Positions 26,207 through 34,577 of a DNA stretch of 64,000 nucleotides are shown one piece after another. The stretch is from an uncultured Ruminococcus sp. (GTDB lineage: Bacteria; Bacillota; Clostridia; Lachnospirales; Lachnospiraceae): positions 1 to 64,000 of the forward strand of contig UQKK01000004.1 in NCBI GenBank assembly GCA_900541505.1. The letters are read 5' to 3'. The notes beneath the pieces were generated by a model. It did not search any database and was not told the origin of the DNA. It saw nothing but the letters and a program-made list of their open reading frames with translations. The position numbers were made by a program, and so were the translations under genes. The stretch's first letter is position 1. Each line of letters starts with the position of its first letter.

Positions 26207-27706
26207 TTATTCATTGCCTACGCTTGCCAGCGACATCACGATTTCCTCTGCTGCATCTTCTTCATTTACAAATCCCGCTACTTTTCCTTCTCTCATCACC
26301 ATAATCCTGTTTGCCACTCCCAATATCTCTGGTAATTCTGACGAGACCATGATAATGCTGCCTCCATTTTCAACAAATTCTTTCATCAGGGCATATATTT
26401 CTGATTTGGCATTGACATCTATTCCCCTTGTCGGTTCATCCATAATCAAAATCTTCGCCTCCGCCAAAAGCCATTTTGCAATAACAACTTTCTGCTGATT
26501 ACCTCCGGAAAGATTTTTTACAACCTCTTTCTCTGACGGAGTCTTTATCCCCATCCGTTTGATATATTCCAGCGCCGCTTTTTTCTCCCAATGAAAATCA
26601 ATAAACCCTTTTTTTGCTTTTTTCAATACAGAAGCAAGCGATGTATTCTCTTTTACATTTTTATCTAGCAAAAGTCCCTGCTGTCTTCTGTCCTCTGGAA
26701 TCAATCCCACTCTTCTTTTGATAACATCCTTTGGACTTTTCGCATGATAGACTTCTCCAAACAGCCGGCATTCTCCGCTGTCCGGTTTCTCTGCCCCAAA
26801 TATTGCCCTCATCACTTCAGTCCTGCCCGCACCAATCAATCCGGCAACTCCTAATATTTCTCCCCTGTATAATTGAAACGAAACGTCTTCAAACTCTCCT
26901 GCTTTTGTCAAATGGCTGGCTTCCAGCACAATTTCATCCTTTTTACACCCTTTTGCTTTATAATAATATTGCTTCATCTCTCTTCCGACCATCATTGCGA
27001 CCATCTGATTTTCTGTGACCTCAGCAACCGACAATGTTTTTACAAGAACACCGTCTCTTAGTACCGACAGCGTGTCCCCTATTTCCATAATTTCTTTCAA
27101 TCGGTGAGAGATATAAATCACTGCGACATTATCTTCTTTCAATTTTCGTATCACATCAAATAATGCTTTTACTTCATGTTCGGACAGGGATGAGGTCGGC
27201 TCATCCATGATGACCATCTCACTGTTCTGCGAAACTGCCCTCACGATTTCGACCATTTGCTTTTCCCCGTTATTCAAATCTCTTATGTATGCTTTCGGAT
27301 TGATGTCAATCCCTATAGAAGTCATCAATCTCTGTGTTTCAGCAATCATTTCTGCTTTGTTTAAGATTTTTCCGCTTTTCTTCCGTTCTCTTCCCAAAAA
27401 AATATTTTCATATACCATCAAATCTTCAATCACACTGAGTTCCTGATGTATTACCTGGATTCCTCTCTGTTGGGATTGTCTGATGTTTGTAAATTTTACT
27501 TTTTCGCCATGAATGAGCACATCCCCTTGGTCCGCCTGGTATACACCTGAAATCACCTTTATGATTGTTGATTTGCCAGCTCCATTTTCTCCTAAAAGTA
27601 CATGAACCTTTCCCGGATAAAATGAGATTGAAATATCCTGCAGAACTTTAACACCCGGAAACTCTTTATATATATGCTCCAATTCTACTATCGGTTTCTG
27701 TTCCAT
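26207..27706 (-). CDS. Sugar ABC transporter ATP-binding protein, two ABC domains
   Basis: This protein of about 499 residues has the RbsA layout with two ATPase halves. The first carries GENGAGKST and MDEPTSSLS. The second has an atypical Walker A (GLIGAGRTE) and LSGGNQQKV with MDEPTRGID, as is normal for this family. The start MEQKPIVEL has aggagg ten bases upstream; the longer form adds 13 residues from the leader. It follows the binding-protein gene after a long hairpin. Confidence 0.93.
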   Translation of the reverse strand: MEQKPIVELEHIYKEFPGVKVLQDISISFYPGKVHVLLGENGAGKSTIIKVISGVYQADQGDVLIHGEKVKFTNIRQSQQRGIQVIHQELSVIEDLMVYENIFLGRERKKSGKILNKAEMIAETQRLMTSIGIDINPKAYIRDLNNGEKQMVEIVRAVSQNSEMVIMDEPTSSLSEHEVKALFDVIRKLKEDNVAVIYISHRLKEIMEIGDTLSVLRDGVLVKTLSVAEVTENQMVAMMVGREMKQYYYKAKGCKKDEIVLEASHLTKAGEFEDVSFQLYRGEILGVAGLIGAGRTEVMRAIFGAEKPDSGECRLFGEVYHAKSPKDVIKRRVGLIPEDRRQQGLLLDKNVKENTSLASVLKKAKKGFIDFHWEKKAALEYIKRMGIKTPSEKEVVKNLSGGNQQKVVIAKWLLAEAKILIMDEPTRGIDVNAKSEIYALMKEFVENGGSIIMVSSELPEILGVANRIMVMREGKVAGFVNEEDAAEEIVMSLASVGNE

Positions 27707-27727
27707 TCCGCATGTGCCTCCTTTTAA

Positions 27728-27780
27728 GGAATGAGGGCATCCCAAAAGTCATGGAATGACTTGAGGGATACCCTCATCCC
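27728..27780 (-). other. Long intercistronic hairpin between binding-protein and ATPase genes
   Basis: Arms gggatgagggtatccc and gggatgccctcattcc pair almost fully, and an inner agtcat/atgact stem extends the structure. It lies after the binding-protein gene and just before the ribosome site of the ATPase gene. Such hairpins usually raise binding protein over transporter by protecting the 5' part of the message. No U-run is present. Confidence 0.7.
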
Positions 27781-27806
27781 AGAATCAACTCTGCCAAAAA
27801 ATCAAT

Positions 27807-28769
27807 TTATTCCGCATTTTCTTTATCAATGATATAAGGTTCAATTTTAATTTCTTTATCCGGAGTGCCGCCGTCCAGTTTTGTTTTCACCGCTTCCAGT
27901 GTATTTTCTGCAATCGCTGTCGGATCCTGCGCTACATCCGCCACCCAGTTTCCGCCTGCCTTGATAGCTTCAATGCCTTCCGGATTTCCATCGTAGCCAA
28001 TGATAAGTGTATCTTTTCCTGCTGCGTCAATAGAAGACTGTGCCCCAATTGCCGCCGGATCTCCTACTGCGAATACAACATCAATATTTTCATGTTTAAG
28101 AAGCATATTCTGCATAACATCTGCCGCTTTCTGCTGGTCACCGGAGTAATTCTGGATATCTACTACATTGATATCCGGTGCGTTTTCCGCCAGATAATCT
28201 GTAAAGCCTTCTTCTCTCTGGATACAAGCTTCTATCTCTGAATATGTAATAACTGCAACATCACCTTTTTTATCAGTCAGAAGGTTTTCTACCATGTATT
28301 GCGCTGCCAGCTGCCCGCCTTTATAATTGTCTGTCGCGATGTGGCTGACTACTTCTCCATCCGACTCAATATCCATTGTAAACACCGGAATTTCTGCCGC
28401 ATCCGCAAGTTCTACCATAGACTTACTGCCCGCGGAGTTTGTTGGACAGATTATGATTGCATCTACATCCTGAGTGATAAAATCCTGCACCTGGCTTAAC
28501 TGCTTATTCGCATCTGCCGCCGCATCCTGTATAATCAGTTCCCAGCCCATTTCCTCTGCTTTATTCTCCAAACCTTTTTGGATATTATTGTAGAATACAT
28601 GGGTACAGTTCAAAAGGCTGACACCAATGACTTTTTTGTCTGAGCCGGAATCGCCTGATTTTCCTGTGTCCGCTGTTCCCTCCCCTGATGAGTTACAACC
28701 TACAGCCAATGTACAAATCATTACAACGGTTAACAATAATGCTGAAATTCTTCTGCTATACTTTTTCAT
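27807..28769 (-). CDS. Sugar-binding lipoprotein (ribose type)
   Basis: This 320-residue periplasmic-binding-protein-like lipoprotein has a signal peptide ending in LAVGC, a Ser/Gly-rich linker and an RbsB-type core starting KVIGVSLLNCTHVFYNNIQ. Blocks such as AIIICPTNS and FAVGDPAAIGA are usual for pentose/hexose binders. The gene overlaps the end of the PfkB gene by 14 bases and has an aggagg site. It feeds the two-domain ATPase and the permease encoded downstream. Confidence 0.92.
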   Translation of the reverse strand: MKKYSRRISALLLTVVMICTLAVGCNSSGEGTADTGKSGDSGSDKKVIGVSLLNCTHVFYNNIQKGLENKAEEMGWELIIQDAAADANKQLSQVQDFITQDVDAIIICPTNSAGSKSMVELADAAEIPVFTMDIESDGEVVSHIATDNYKGGQLAAQYMVENLLTDKKGDVAVITYSEIEACIQREEGFTDYLAENAPDINVVDIQNYSGDQQKAADVMQNMLLKHENIDVVFAVGDPAAIGAQSSIDAAGKDTLIIGYDGNPEGIEAIKAGGNWVADVAQDPTAIAENTLEAVKTKLDGGTPDKEIKIEPYIIDKENAE

Positions 28770-29733
28770 CTTTGCTTCCTCCTTGATTTTCTTTTACCAA
28801 AACATCCACACGCTCTACCATTTCCAACATTTCTGACTTTTCACATAATTCTGTCCCTTCATGTAAAACAGAACCTGTTGCCGCCGCTATCGCGTAACGC
28901 AGATATTCCTTTTCACAAAGTCCTTGCTCCATTGCGTAGCAAATACCCGCTATCATAGAATCTCCTGCTCCCTGAATCCCCTTTACCTCCACAGATAGAC
29001 CATCTGCCAAGTATATGTTTTCGTGGGTTACCAGGATTGCGCCATTTTTCCCTCTGGATATACAAACATATTTCACTCCTTTCTCAAGTATTTTATTTGC
29101 GGCTCTGACAATCTCATCTTCCGTTTTTACGGATATGTGAAACGTCTTTTCTAATTCTTCCACATTCGGTTTAATTAAATATGGTCCGCTGTTTACCGCC
29201 CTTTCCAGTAACTCCCCCGCTGCATCTACAATCACCGGAATCCCTTTTTCTGTCGCCATCTCTGTAAGCTGTCCATACATATCCATCGAGATTCCCGGCG
29301 GGATACTTCCCGAGACAATCAGCAGCTTTGTCTCTTCAAGGAGCTGTTCCATCATCTGCAGCACTTTATCCTGATATTTTTTATCTACCCAGACACCTTT
29401 CCCGTTAAATTCACTCATAACTTTCTTTGCGTCATCAAATATCTTTATATTTGTCCGCATCGCGCCTGGTATACAGAGCAGCCTGCCCGGAATCTCTTTT
29501 TCCTCAAGAAACTCTTTCAATTTTTTTTCATCCTCTGCAAAAGAAAATCCTGCTACAATACTCTCTATCCCCAGATTTTTCAGGACGATACTTGTATTGA
29601 TTCCTTTCCCGGAGATATCCTTTTTTGTCTTCAATACATTATTTGTGCCTCCATAGAGAAATTCTTCTATCGTGATTGTCACATCTACGCACGGATTTAA
29701 AGTAACTGTTACAATTTTTTTATCCATGTTCAT
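28756..29733 (-). CDS. PfkB-family sugar kinase (1-phosphofructokinase/tagatose-6-phosphate kinase like)
   Basis: This 325-residue kinase has the FruK/LacC N-terminal signature TLNPCVDVTI and the catalytic GAGDSM motif (Asp base) near residue 250. SGSIPPGISMDMY and KPNVEELEKTF are further family blocks. It would phosphorylate a ketohexose phosphate or related sugar phosphate to the bisphosphate used by the class II aldolase in the same operon. The start overlaps the DhaL stop. Exact substrate unknown. Confidence 0.88.
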   Translation of the reverse strand: MNMDKKIVTVTLNPCVDVTITIEEFLYGGTNNVLKTKKDISGKGINTSIVLKNLGIESIVAGFSFAEDEKKLKEFLEEKEIPGRLLCIPGAMRTNIKIFDDAKKVMSEFNGKGVWVDKKYQDKVLQMMEQLLEETKLLIVSGSIPPGISMDMYGQLTEMATEKGIPVIVDAAGELLERAVNSGPYLIKPNVEELEKTFHISVKTEDEIVRAANKILEKGVKYVCISRGKNGAILVTHENIYLADGLSVEVKGIQGAGDSMIAGICYAMEQGLCEKEYLRYAIAAATGSVLHEGTELCEKSEMLEMVERVDVLVKENQGGSKDEKV

Positions 29734-30352
29734 TCACCCAATCTGACATTTCCTGAAAAATGAGCCAAATAGAAGTTGCGCCGGCATCCTGAAGCCCTAT
29801 GGCATTATCGCCAAAATATTTTGCGCGCCCAAACTTCGCTCTGTACTTTTTCGTTTCCTCCATGCCCCGCTTTGCTGCTCCTGCTGCATTTGCCAGCCCT
29901 TCTTTCAAGTCGGTTCCCATCCGCACGCTCTCTTCCAATGCTTCTACTGCCGGCTCAAACGCATCCACCATTGTTTTATCTCCACATTTTGCTTTTCCCC
30001 TTTTCTTCAGCGCCTCCAACGACTGTCTGAAAATCTCCGCAAAATCCTTCAATACAAGTTCCGTTTGTTCTTTTCTCGATGTAATACCGCTTATAAATAC
30101 TGTGCCAAAGAGAACTCCCGAAGCGCCTCCCATGGTATCAAGCAAAGTCATCCCTACTGTTTTAAATACTTCTTCTGCTGTTGCCACAGAAGATTTTTGC
30201 AGTTCTTTTTTTACATTTCTGAAACCAAATGCCATCCCTGTCCCATGGTCTCCATCGCCAATCAACTCGTCTATTTCCGTCAGCATCTGCTCGCTTGAAA
30301 TCATTTTGTCCGCAACGGAAAGAAACATTTGTCTACATTCTTCTGCTTTCAT
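29720..30352 (-). CDS. DhaL-type (Dak2 domain) kinase subunit
   Basis: This 210-residue all-helical ATP-binding subunit has the DGDHGTGM magnesium/ADP motif near residue 33 and a second conserved segment around GGASGVLFG. In DhaKL kinases this subunit carries the nucleotide and DhaK holds the ketone. Its gene overlaps the DhaK-like gene by 20 bases, so the two probably form a complex. No DhaM phosphoryl donor gene is present here, so the pair may use free ATP or do something else. Confidence 0.88.
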   Translation of the reverse strand: MKAEECRQMFLSVADKMISSEQMLTEIDELIGDGDHGTGMAFGFRNVKKELQKSSVATAEEVFKTVGMTLLDTMGGASGVLFGTVFISGITSRKEQTELVLKDFAEIFRQSLEALKKRGKAKCGDKTMVDAFEPAVEALEESVRMGTDLKEGLANAAGAAKRGMEETKKYRAKFGRAKYFGDNAIGLQDAGATSIWLIFQEMSDWVNEHG

Positions 30353-31358
30353 CAGCCTCTCCTCTTTCTCCTATTTTAAAAAACGGAGCTTCCGCACGTC
30401 TGTTATAATATCTGGTCATTTCTTCATCCAGTTTTATAATGGAAATGGACAATCCACCTGCCCCGGGAGTAACATAAAGTCGTTCTACTACGATGTCATG
30501 CAGTTCTATTTTTCTTTCCTCCAAAATATCACAACATGTTCCTGCGATAATACTAAGTTCTATCTGACTCGTTAAACTATAACCGTTTATCCATACAGCG
30601 ACTTTATCCTGCGCTTTTACCCCTAAATCATTGAGCAGTTCTTTCATCAGTTTCTCTGCAATGCCATTGGCTCCTGTAATCATTTCGCGCGATATCCCGG
30701 TCTCCCCATTGAAGCCCATGCCAAATTCCATTTGACCTTCATCCAGCGTAAAACATTCTTTACCTGTTACAGGGGAACAGGAAGGGGCTGTAGTCACGCT
30801 AAACGTCCCTATATTTTCATTGGCTTTCCTTAATATTCTCTCGGTTTCATCCAATGTATTCCCTGCTTCTGTTACTGCGCCGGCAATTTTGGTGAGAATT
30901 GCCACGCCGCCGATTCCTCTGCGTTCTTCTCTCTCAGAACGCGATGCGGAAGCGATATCATCTGCAATATAAATCTGCCTGGTCTTAATTCCTTCCAAGC
31001 CTGCCAGTTCGCTGACCAGCTCAAAATTCAACACATCTCCCGCATGATTTGTTACAACATATATGACTCCTTTTTCATGCGGAAGACATCGAGTCGCTTC
31101 CAATATTGACCTCGCAGGTGGTGCTGTGAAGATGTTTCCCACCGCTGCCCCGTCAGCAAGTCCGTCTCCTACATATCCGATAGGCCACGGGTCCAGCCCG
31201 CTTCCTCCACCGACAATCACAGAAACTTTATCCTTCGCGTGAGTTTTGATGACAGCATTTACGCCCGGTACTTTTTTTACTGCCCCACGGCAAATCTTAA
31301 TGTACCCGCTTATCATGTCATCTACTATCTTTTCTTCCTCATTGATCAGTCTTTTCAT
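30333..31358 (-). CDS. Divergent DhaK-like protein lacking both active-site histidines
   Basis: This 341-residue protein has the DhaK fold signatures VIVGGGSG, GDVLNFE (Asp108) and FGMGFNGETG. In E. coli DhaK the sequence GGGSGHEP holds His56, and GIHGEPG holds His218, which binds dihydroxyacetone covalently. Here the matching residues are Leu55 and Asn217. The usual covalent chemistry is therefore missing. It lies between the aldolase and the DhaL gene. It may accept another substrate or have become a non-catalytic partner or sensor. Confidence 0.85.
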   Translation of the reverse strand: MKRLINEEEKIVDDMISGYIKICRGAVKKVPGVNAVIKTHAKDKVSVIVGGGSGLDPWPIGYVGDGLADGAAVGNIFTAPPARSILEATRCLPHEKGVIYVVTNHAGDVLNFELVSELAGLEGIKTRQIYIADDIASASRSEREERRGIGGVAILTKIAGAVTEAGNTLDETERILRKANENIGTFSVTTAPSCSPVTGKECFTLDEGQMEFGMGFNGETGISREMITGANGIAEKLMKELLNDLGVKAQDKVAVWINGYSLTSQIELSIIAGTCCDILEERKIELHDIVVERLYVTPGAGGLSISIIKLDEEMTRYYNRRAEAPFFKIGERGEADESRRM

Positions 31359-31381
31359 ATATGCTCTCCCGTTTCTGCCTA

Positions 31382-32266
31382 CTATAATGTAAATATTTTC
31401 ATCGCTTCTTTTACATTATCCTTCATTTTGTCAATGGCAAGTAGTGGTATTTCATGGAAAAAGACATTCTCTTCATTTCTCTTCGTATCCATAGCGTCTT
31501 TTACCGCCTTCCCGCCTGCCAGTGTCATATATGTATAGTAATTAATCTTTCTGATTCCATTTTTAATCGCCTGCCTGTATTCTGCTTCCGATAAACCGGA
31601 CCCTCCATGCATGACAAAGGGAATATCTATTTTTTCTTTTATCCTCGTGATACGTTCCAAATCCAGTACTGGTTTCTTGATATATACCCCATGGCTTGTT
31701 CCAAAAGCAATGGCAAGTACATCTACACCGGTCTTTGTCACAAAATCCTTGGCTACATCAGGATCCGTATATACATCATTCACATCCTGAAAACTCTCCG
31801 CACTCTCAATTTCTTCCAGCGCTTTCTTTGCTCCCATTCCCATCTCAGATGAAAAAATATGCCCCAGTTCGGCTTCTACAGTAATTCCCATATGATGGGC
31901 AAGCTTCACGACCTGGCTTGTAATTTTTACATTCTCTTCATAGCTTTTCGCTGATGCATCAATCATGACTGAGGTAAAACCTTCTCTCATAGCTTCTACA
32001 CAACTCTCTAAAGATACGCCATGGTCAAAATGTACACATACAGGAACTTTTGATTTTTTTGCAAAATGTAACATAATAGGAGCGATATCATTGATGGATA
32101 TGATGTCTTTATGTACTTCCGCATAGCTGATGATAACCGGAATATCCAACTCCTCTGCTGCCCCTACTACAGCTGCCACCGATTCATAGTTGCAGCAGTT
32201 AAATGCCCCTACTGCATTTCCGTTTTTACAGGCGTAATCCATAATTTCTTTTAAAGATACTAACAT
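31382..32266 (-). CDS. Class II (zinc) ketose-bisphosphate aldolase
   Basis: This 294-residue aldolase is of the fructose/tagatose bisphosphate group. Zinc ligands are visible in HFDHG (about residue 79), VEAELGHI, AFGTSHGVY and HGGSGLS. It would split a ketose 1,x-bisphosphate to dihydroxyacetone phosphate and an aldehyde. The adjacent PfkB kinase would make its substrate, and the DhaK/DhaL pair may process a three- or four-carbon product. Specificity cannot be assigned. Confidence 0.92.
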   Translation of the reverse strand: MLVSLKEIMDYACKNGNAVGAFNCCNYESVAAVVGAAEELDIPVIISYAEVHKDIISINDIAPIMLHFAKKSKVPVCVHFDHGVSLESCVEAMREGFTSVMIDASAKSYEENVKITSQVVKLAHHMGITVEAELGHIFSSEMGMGAKKALEEIESAESFQDVNDVYTDPDVAKDFVTKTGVDVLAIAFGTSHGVYIKKPVLDLERITRIKEKIDIPFVMHGGSGLSEAEYRQAIKNGIRKINYYTYMTLAGGKAVKDAMDTKRNEENVFFHEIPLLAIDKMKDNVKEAMKIFTL

Positions 32267-32288
32267 GTTCTACCTCCTTCTTCACTCT

Positions 32289-33179
32289 TTAGCTTTTTAT
32301 ATGTTCACTTTCCAGTTCTTCTGAAATAGCTTCATATGCATTTATAATACGGTCCTCATCCTGCATCGCGAGCAGCATATAAATACAATCTGCGATTGTG
32401 ACCTGAGATACATTTTCACATGAAGGCTCATAATACTTTCCCATTTCACCTGCTTCATAATCATACGCACTAAAAATCGTATATTCTGCTTCTCTTGCCA
32501 AAGGCGACTGGGTCACACTGGTAATTCCTATTGTTTTTGCGCCACGTTTCCTTGCTCTTATGACGCCTTCCACAACAGACTTCGTCTTTCCAAAATTACT
32601 TACCGCAATCACCAGGTCACCTTCCTGTGCCATAGAAGTAACGATTACCTGCTCATGAGGGTCACAAAATGACTGCACATTATATCCCAGTCTGTATAGT
32701 CTGGAAAAAAACGCTTCCGTAGTCACTTTTGACCTGCCCACACTGAGAAGCAAAATCTTTTTAGATGTTCTTATCAATTCTACAGCTTTTGCTATGGCAG
32801 CAATGTCTATATTTTTCCACGTATCTTCCAGCATCTGAATGCTTCTGGAGAAAATAGTCCTGCAAACATCTTCTGTATTATTTCCGGTGATTTCTCCACT
32901 GTATTGCATCCGGTTTCCAATAGATTCTTTTACCTTACCATTGGCTTCCTGGGACAATGAAGCGGTAAATGAAAGCTGAAATGCCTTAAAATTCTCATAT
33001 CCCATGTAACGTACAAAACGGGTTACGGAAGCATCACTGACACCGCTGCATCCGGCAAGTTCATGCGCTCCTTTTTGCATAACTTCATGGGGGTTGCTTA
33101 TAATATAATCTGCAATTCTTTTCATTGCTGTATTCATCTGAGGATACTGATTTCTAATTTTTATAATCTCTGTAGACAT
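32289..33179 (-). CDS. RpiR family transcriptional regulator
   Basis: This 296-residue regulator has an N-terminal helix-turn-helix (residues about 15-75, with LAGCSGVSDASVTRFVRYMG) and a C-terminal SIS sugar-phosphate-binding domain (about 120-260, with ILLLSVGRSKVTTEAF). It is the first gene of the sugar operon and has a consensus promoter 70-100 bases upstream. It likely responds to a sugar phosphate made by the operon itself. Confidence 0.92.
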   Translation of the reverse strand: MSTEIIKIRNQYPQMNTAMKRIADYIISNPHEVMQKGAHELAGCSGVSDASVTRFVRYMGYENFKAFQLSFTASLSQEANGKVKESIGNRMQYSGEITGNNTEDVCRTIFSRSIQMLEDTWKNIDIAAIAKAVELIRTSKKILLLSVGRSKVTTEAFFSRLYRLGYNVQSFCDPHEQVIVTSMAQEGDLVIAVSNFGKTKSVVEGVIRARKRGAKTIGITSVTQSPLAREAEYTIFSAYDYEAGEMGKYYEPSCENVSQVTIADCIYMLLAMQDEDRIINAYEAISEELESEHIKS

Positions 33180-33248
33180 ATTTATCTCCTGTAAAATATT
33201 TTTATGAAAATTATTTTTTTATTTTTTTATTTCATGTAATTTAATTTC

Positions 33249-33276
33249 ATTATACATCTTTTGTATATCTTGTCAA
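33249..33276 (-). promoter_or_regulatory. Consensus promoter of the sugar operon
   Basis: On the minus strand a perfect TTGACA (33276-33271) and a perfect TATAAT (33254-33249) are separated by 16 bases, in a very AT-rich 350-base region that holds no gene. The RpiR start lies about 70 bases downstream. No unambiguous operator palindrome stands out around it. Confidence 0.75.
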
Positions 33277-33415
33277 TGTTTCTGATTCTCTTTTTTCATC
33301 TTTATACATTATCAACAATCTTTCATTTGTTTTTATTAATATTCAGAATATTTTTCGTCACTTTTAATAATAGACATAATTTTCAGACCTCCTTCTATTT
33401 CAAAATCTATCCAAC

Positions 33416-33451
33416 AAAAATCGACAGCGAAATATTACGCTGCCGATTTTT
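33416..33451. terminator. Terminator of the xdhC operon
   Basis: Arms aaaaatcg(a/g)cagcg and cgctg(c)cgattttt enclose an AT-rich loop. On the minus strand the stem ends in gattttt, stopping transcription that comes from XdhC. The symmetric A/T flanks make it work in both directions. Confidence 0.75.
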
Positions 33452-33536
33452 ATGTCTAACCTTATGTATGCAAATTTTCCCGCCAACTATTCCAAAACTA
33501 ACTGTTATATACTCAAACTCGCCAAAACTGCTGTCC

Positions 33537-34577
33537 TTACACTTCCTCCAGCATGACATCGATCACGCCGCCGCAGACCATGCCGGCTTCCTCCGCCTCA
33601 TCCGAAGTCATATCTACCCGGCAGATTTGAAACTTGGGTGTACCTGTACGCATCATCAGGATTGCCTTCTGCACAACATCACTCTCTGCGCAGCCTCCGC
33701 CGATAGTCTCCAGCATGGAGCCATCTTCATAGATTAACATCTTTGTTCCCACACTGCGGGGTGCCGAGCCTTTGCGCCCAATGATGGTGGCAAGTACTTT
33801 TTTTCTTTCCTCCGGTTTTGCCAGAGCCTCCAACATTTCCTGTGTATAGCCGCCGCTTTGTTTTCTCTCGTTCTTTACCTGGATAATTTCCGCCATAATA
33901 GATATAGCAATCTCCTCCGGTGTCTCCGCTTTAATTTTCAGCCCTATGGGTGTATACACGGACTCCAGCAAGTCATGTGAATACCCTTTCTGCTCCAGAT
34001 TCTCCTTCACAATAGCGGTCCGCCGTCTGCTCCCCATCATTCCAATATAGGCATGAGGTTTTTGCAGGGCGGCTTCCAGGCAGACTGTATCGTAGCGGTG
34101 CCCTCTGGTGACAATCACAAACCAGGTATCAGAATTTCCTTCGATTCCTGCCATTCCCTCTTCAAAGGGCACACAGAACACCTCGTCTGCCCCTGCCCTC
34201 CTTGCGTTGTCCGCAAACTTCGGGCGGTCTTCTAAGACCGTGACCGTAAATCCGACCATCTTCCCAATATGAATAATTGGCATGGATACATGTCCGCCGC
34301 CACAGATAACCAGTCTGGGAGTCCGTCCCACACGTTCTCTGAACATATGCGGTTCTGTCCCGCAACTTACATTCCGCGTTTTTTGTCTCGTCTCTCCCTT
34401 ATCCGTCGTATCCCCTGTCTTGCGCGGCGTCTCTGTCGTGCCATCCGGCAGACTTCCGGTATGCAGTGTCTTGTTTCCAGCCTCCTCACCTTCTAAGGCT
34501 GTCTCCACCCAGACATCACCGCTTAAGGATGCAATGGTCTGCTTTAACGTTTCATAAAAGCTGCTCTTATTTTGCAT
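33537..34577 (-). CDS. XdhC/CoxI family molybdenum hydroxylase maturation protein
   Basis: This protein of about 346 residues has the XdhC layout: a Rossmann-type C-terminal domain with LVICGGGHVSMPI and ARRAGADEVFCVP, and a domain with GGGCAE near residues 310-320. XdhC binds sulfurated molybdenum cofactor and inserts it into xanthine dehydrogenase. The MQNKSSF start overlaps the end of the upstream MoeA-like gene. The gene is about 25 kb from the molybdoenzyme gene on the same strand, separated by the sugar operon. Confidence 0.9.
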   Translation of the reverse strand: MQNKSSFYETLKQTIASLSGDVWVETALEGEEAGNKTLHTGSLPDGTTETPRKTGDTTDKGETRQKTRNVSCGTEPHMFRERVGRTPRLVICGGGHVSMPIIHIGKMVGFTVTVLEDRPKFADNARRAGADEVFCVPFEEGMAGIEGNSDTWFVIVTRGHRYDTVCLEAALQKPHAYIGMMGSRRRTAIVKENLEQKGYSHDLLESVYTPIGLKIKAETPEEIAISIMAEIIQVKNERKQSGGYTQEMLEALAKPEERKKVLATIIGRKGSAPRSVGTKMLIYEDGSMLETIGGGCAESDVVQKAILMMRTGTPKFQICRVDMTSDEAEEAGMVCGGVIDVMLEEV

